From Oceanospirillaceae bacterium (GTDB lineage: Bacteria; Pseudomonadota; Gammaproteobacteria; Pseudomonadales; Balneatricaceae): a stretch of 6,822 nt of DNA. The DNA is taken from contig JAGSHA010000174.1 in NCBI GenBank assembly GCA_023954795.1, positions 1 to 6,822 of the forward strand, in the 5' to 3' direction. The position numbers were made by a program, and so were the translations under genes. Below the pieces are notes generated by a model. It ran no database searches. It was not told where the DNA came from and saw only the letters and a program-made list of their open reading frames with translations. Positions 4,757-6,822 of this stretch are shown piece by piece; position 1 is the first letter of the stretch; each line of letters starts with the position of its first letter.

Positions 4757-5401
4757 TTACTGTTTGTTTAGGACTTTTTGGCCTGATGGGCGTGCTTGCA
4801 TGCGTTGGATATAGCGATTCAGCGGTGAGCCTGCTGGTAGTAATGTCGCTGCATTGGGTGTGCCTGAAAGGTAGTCGAGCATAGGGGTGAGAATCGCATC
4901 TGCGTAGCTGTACTGATCGCCGCAAATAAATGCGTGATCTCCGATCAGCTTTTCGAGCAACCTGAGGATACTCATCACTTCAGGCTCGGCTTCTGCAACC
5001 TTCTCAAGTCGAACCTGACCATCCGGGCCCTTAGGGAAGGCGAACTCCAACAGGTACCGTCGAACGATTGCCTGATCGACATACTGTGAAATAGCACGGC
5101 TCCATTGATCGACCTGTGCGCGCCCGTAGCTGTCTTCCGGTTGCAGGGCCGGGCCATCAAAGGTGGCATCGATATAGCGGCAGATACTAGCTGTTTCGAA
5201 TACCGTGCGATCGTTGTGTAGCAGCGCCGGAATTTTTCCAAACGGATGGTAGTGCTGGCGGGCTTCGCTGTTCAATGTCAGCGGTTCGCCATTGATCTCA
5301 AATTTAGTTTCGTAGCTAATCCCTTTCTCTTCGCAGCACAACATTACCGAACGCACGAAGGTGCTGAAAGCAGGGCCGAGAATCTGAACTTGAGCAGACA
5401 T
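4757..5401 (-). CDS. glutathione S-transferase family protein
   Basis: This is a 214-residue soluble enzyme of the thioredoxin-fold GST superfamily, expected to conjugate glutathione to electrophiles or carry out a related thiol-transfer or isomerisation reaction. The N-terminal domain (about 4-80) has the catalytic loop LGPAFSTFVRSV (8-19), where Ser13 or Thr14 is the likely thiol-activating residue. It also has the cis-proline motif FGKIPALL (54-61, Pro58) and the gamma-glutamyl-binding stretch VFETASICRYID (67-78), with Thr70 where Ser is usual. The all-helical C-terminal domain (about 90-205) carries FICGDQYSYADAILTPML (158-175), which includes the S-x-A-D N-capping box. AAAAGGA (complement of 5417-5411) lies nine bases before the ATG. 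It is transcribed divergently from a TetR gene, with a perfect palindrome between them, so repression by that regulator is likely. The exact substrate cannot be read from the sequence. Confidence 0.92.
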   Translation of the reverse strand: MSAQVQILGPAFSTFVRSVMLCCEEKGISYETKFEINGEPLTLNSEARQHYHPFGKIPALLHNDRTVFETASICRYIDATFDGPALQPEDSYGRAQVDQWSRAISQYVDQAIVRRYLLEFAFPKGPDGQVRLEKVAEAEPEVMSILRLLEKLIGDHAFICGDQYSYADAILTPMLDYLSGTPNAATLLPAGSPLNRYIQRMQARPSGQKVLNKQ

Positions 5402-5486
5402 GGTAGCTGTTCCTTTTGTGTGGTTTGTGTATGAAATATCTATGTGGTTTTCATCACTTGTTACCTACAATGCTAGTGGGAATGAC

Positions 5487-5506
5487 AATATGTTAAAGAA
5501 CATATT
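5487..5506. promoter_or_regulatory. perfect palindrome, probable TetR-family operator
   Basis: AATATGTT (5487-5494) and AACATATT (5499-5506) are perfect 8-base inverted arms around AAAG. A 20-base palindrome of this size is typical of TetR-family operators. It lies 53 bases before the TetR start and 85 bases before the GST start (minus strand), where it could cover both divergent promoters. TTGTCA on the minus strand (complement of 5488-5483) overlaps its left edge and resembles a -35 for the GST gene, though no good -10 follows. Repression of both genes is inference. Confidence 0.75.
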
Positions 5507-5559
5507 TTGATGGTTAAGTAAGATAGATCAGACACCTTTTTTTGATGTGAGTGTAAGCC

Positions 5560-6129
5560 ATGCCCTGGGGACCGGAACAAAAACAGCAGAGCCGTGAGCG
5601 TATCCTAAGCAGTGCGGCCAGGTTATTTACGCAGCATGGCTTTGATCATGTTGGTATCAATGAAGTGATGACTGATGCAGGTATGACCCGTGGGGCTTTC
5701 TATGCGCATTTTTCGTCTAAGGCTGAGTTATACGCAGAATCCATCGCAACGGCGGCTAAAACGGCGCAGCTGAAAGCCACTGAAGCACTTGGCTCAGATG
5801 CTAGCTTACAACGTGTGGTAAAGGGCTATCTGAGCGAAGAGCACCGCAGTGGTAAGCAGATTACGTGTCCGCTAGCGTTGTTGATCACCGATATTGGACA
5901 GCGGGATGATAAGGTCCGTGAGGCCTATACACGTGTGTTTAAAGGTTTTGTAAGTCTGATTGCTCAGGGTGGAGATATGGACACTGATGAGGCAGATCGG
6001 CAGGCGTTGCAACAAGCGGTGCTGATGGTTGGAGGTCTGGCAATCTCCCGGGCCATTAATGACGAAGAGCTAGCAGCAACGTTGCTGGATGTGTGCCGTC
6101 ACGGAGTGCTGGATGGTCTAGAGGTATAG
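5560..6129 (+). CDS. TetR/AcrR-family transcriptional repressor
   Basis: This is a 189-residue one-component regulator. Residues about 10-58 form the TetR DNA-binding domain: SRERILSSAARLFTQHGF (11-28) leads into the helix-turn-helix VGINEVMTDAGMTRGAFYAHFSSKAELYAE (31-60), with the family-typical GAFYAHF. The C-terminal half is the helical ligand-binding and dimerisation domain. CPLALLITDIGQRDDKVREAY (103-123) matches the 'GCP...L..D....D..VR' element of one AcrR subgroup. Cys103 and Cys179 are the only cysteines; some relatives (NemR-type) sense electrophiles through cysteine, but whether this one does is speculation. ATG 5560 is preceded only by a weak GTGAG. The gene is divergent from the GST and the palindrome between them is the probable operator, so autorepression and GST repression are likely. 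A strong hairpin follows the stop. Confidence 0.93.
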   Translation: MPWGPEQKQQSRERILSSAARLFTQHGFDHVGINEVMTDAGMTRGAFYAHFSSKAELYAESIATAAKTAQLKATEALGSDASLQRVVKGYLSEEHRSGKQITCPLALLITDIGQRDDKVREAYTRVFKGFVSLIAQGGDMDTDEADRQALQQAVLMVGGLAISRAINDEELAATLLDVCRHGVLDGLEV

Positions 6130-6157
6130 TCGGTGATGAACGTAAAGTACATGCCGC

Positions 6158-6194
6158 ACCGGTTGCCCCGTAGGCCGGAAACAAGGCAACCGGT
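6158..6194. terminator. 10-bp-stem hairpin between the convergent TetR and CobT-like genes
   Basis: ACCGGTTGCC (6158-6167) and GGCAACCGGT (6185-6194) are perfect complements around a 17-base loop. It lies about 30 bases after the TetR stop and 8 bases after the CobT-like stop on the other strand. Only three T follow on the plus strand and no T-tract follows on the minus strand, so it is not a canonical intrinsic terminator. The position between convergent genes still suggests 3'-end formation or transcript protection. Confidence 0.55.
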
Positions 6195-6201
6195 TTGACG
6201 A

Positions 6202-6822
6202 CTAACGTCGCCGTGCAAGCATGTTCAGGATATCTCTGAAGACACTGTTCTCCAGAGTTTCTGGCAGGTCGAGGGCCAGATTGTTTCGGTAGTAAGGGCT
6301 TAGGTCCAGACCAAATCCCAGCGCATAAAGTTCCAGATCACCACGGGCTTCCAGCATACCGCTGACGTGCTTCAGGTGATTGTCCAGATAGTCTGCGTCG
6401 TTGGATTGGCTGGTGGCCGTTTCCATCGGGCAGCCGTCAGACAGAACGATCAGGATGCGGCGTTCTTCCGGGCGCTTCGTCATACGTTCGGCGGCCCACA
6501 GCAACGCTTCACCGTCGATCCCCTCTTTGAATATATCCGGCTTCAGCATCGCGCTGATGCTTTGACGTGCCTGACGCATCGACGTATCGGCATCTTTGTA
6601 AACGATATGTTCCAGCTCGGTCAGGCGCCCCGGGTTCGGTTGTTTGCCTTGGGATACCCAACGTTTATACAGCTTTCCGCCTTGCCAGCTGCGGGTGGTG
6701 AAACCCAGAATTTCAGTACTGGCACCGGCTTGCTCCAGCGCACGACACATAATCTCGATCAGCATCGCGACCTGTCCGATATGCTCCTTCATAGAACCGG
6801 AGTTATCCATCAGGAAGGTGAC
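6202..6822 (-). CDS. CobT-like cobaltochelatase subunit, C-terminal VWA domain (5' end outside window)
   Basis: The visible 206 residues are the von Willebrand A domain of a CobT-type protein. In aerobic cobalamin synthesis CobT pairs with the AAA+ ATPase CobS and with CobN to insert cobalt into hydrogenobyrinic acid a,c-diamide. The frame is open to the window edge, so the ATG at 6810 is internal: VTFLMDNSGSM (1-11) is the MIDAS motif D-x-S-x-S that binds a divalent metal. CobT hallmarks follow: EILGFTTRSWQGG (37-49), NPGRLTELEHIVYK (63-76), EGIDGEALLWAAER (100-113), RRILIVLSDGCPME (121-134) and ALGFGLDLSPYYR (167-179). The N-terminal acidic region is not visible. No cobN or cobS lies in the window; they could be upstream in the operon, beyond base 6822. 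CobS/CobT-like pairs also occur in gammaproteobacteria outside cobalamin clusters, so the role in B12 synthesis is unproven. Confidence 0.9.
   Translation of the reverse strand, partial: VTFLMDNSGSMKEHIGQVAMLIEIMCRALEQAGASTEILGFTTRSWQGGKLYKRWVSQGKQPNPGRLTELEHIVYKDADTSMRQARQSISAMLKPDIFKEGIDGEALLWAAERMTKRPEERRILIVLSDGCPMETATSQSNDADYLDNHLKHVSGMLEARGDLELYALGFGLDLSPYYRNNLALDLPETLENSVFRDILNMLARRR

Noticed and set aside
5419..5450. Direct repeat TGTGGTTT, 24 bases apart, in the GST leader
   Set aside because: Eight-base T/G-rich repeats are expected by chance in such sequence, and the perfect palindrome nearby is a much better operator candidate.
1..6822. CRISPR array, defence island, phage or insertion-sequence signatures
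   Set aside because: No regularly spaced repeats, transposase, integrase or terminal inverted repeats were seen. The genes are ordinary chromosomal families.

Overview
The window looks like chromosomal DNA of a gammaproteobacterium, plausibly a marine, Oceanospirillales-like lineage. This is judged from recalled protein families: a YaeH/UPF0325 (DUF3461) protein, a CspD-type cold-shock protein, a Pseudomonas-type low-specificity threonine aldolase and a CobT-type von Willebrand A protein. Codon use and base composition look moderate and even by eye. No CRISPR array, tRNA, rRNA, insertion sequence or phage gene was recognised. Both ends cut through genes.

Layout. Bases 1-485 hold the C-terminal part of 3-methyladenine DNA glycosylase I (tag, +). 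Bases 629-1696 hold a threonine aldolase (+) whose most likely start is a TTG behind a very strong ribosome binding site. It is followed by a hairpin terminator that runs straight into an extended -10 promoter for an AraC-family regulator (1804-2613, +). Bases 2723-3094 are the C-terminal remnant of a LysR-type regulator with no DNA-binding domain left. Bases 3095-3503 are a long structured leader in front of a CspD-like cold-shock gene (3504-3710, +). A bidirectional terminator separates that gene from the convergent UPF0325 gene (3831-4226, -). Bases 4227-4756 contain no recognised gene but have several hairpins and short repeats. A glutathione S-transferase (4757-5401, -) and a TetR-family repressor (5560-6129, +) diverge from a shared region carrying a perfect 8+8 bp palindrome. 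A 10-bp-stem hairpin then separates the repressor from the convergent C-terminal end of a CobT-like protein (6202-6822, -).

How the genes may work together. The clearest functional unit is the TetR/GST pair, a classic repressor-and-target arrangement for detoxification of an electrophile or another xenobiotic. The AraC regulator directly behind the threonine aldolase may control amino-acid metabolism, but it has its own promoter candidate and no operator was identified. The other genes look like unrelated housekeeping genes. I see no convincing undescribed multi-gene system. The most unusual material is non-coding: the csp leader with stacked translation signals, and the hairpin upstream of UPF0325.
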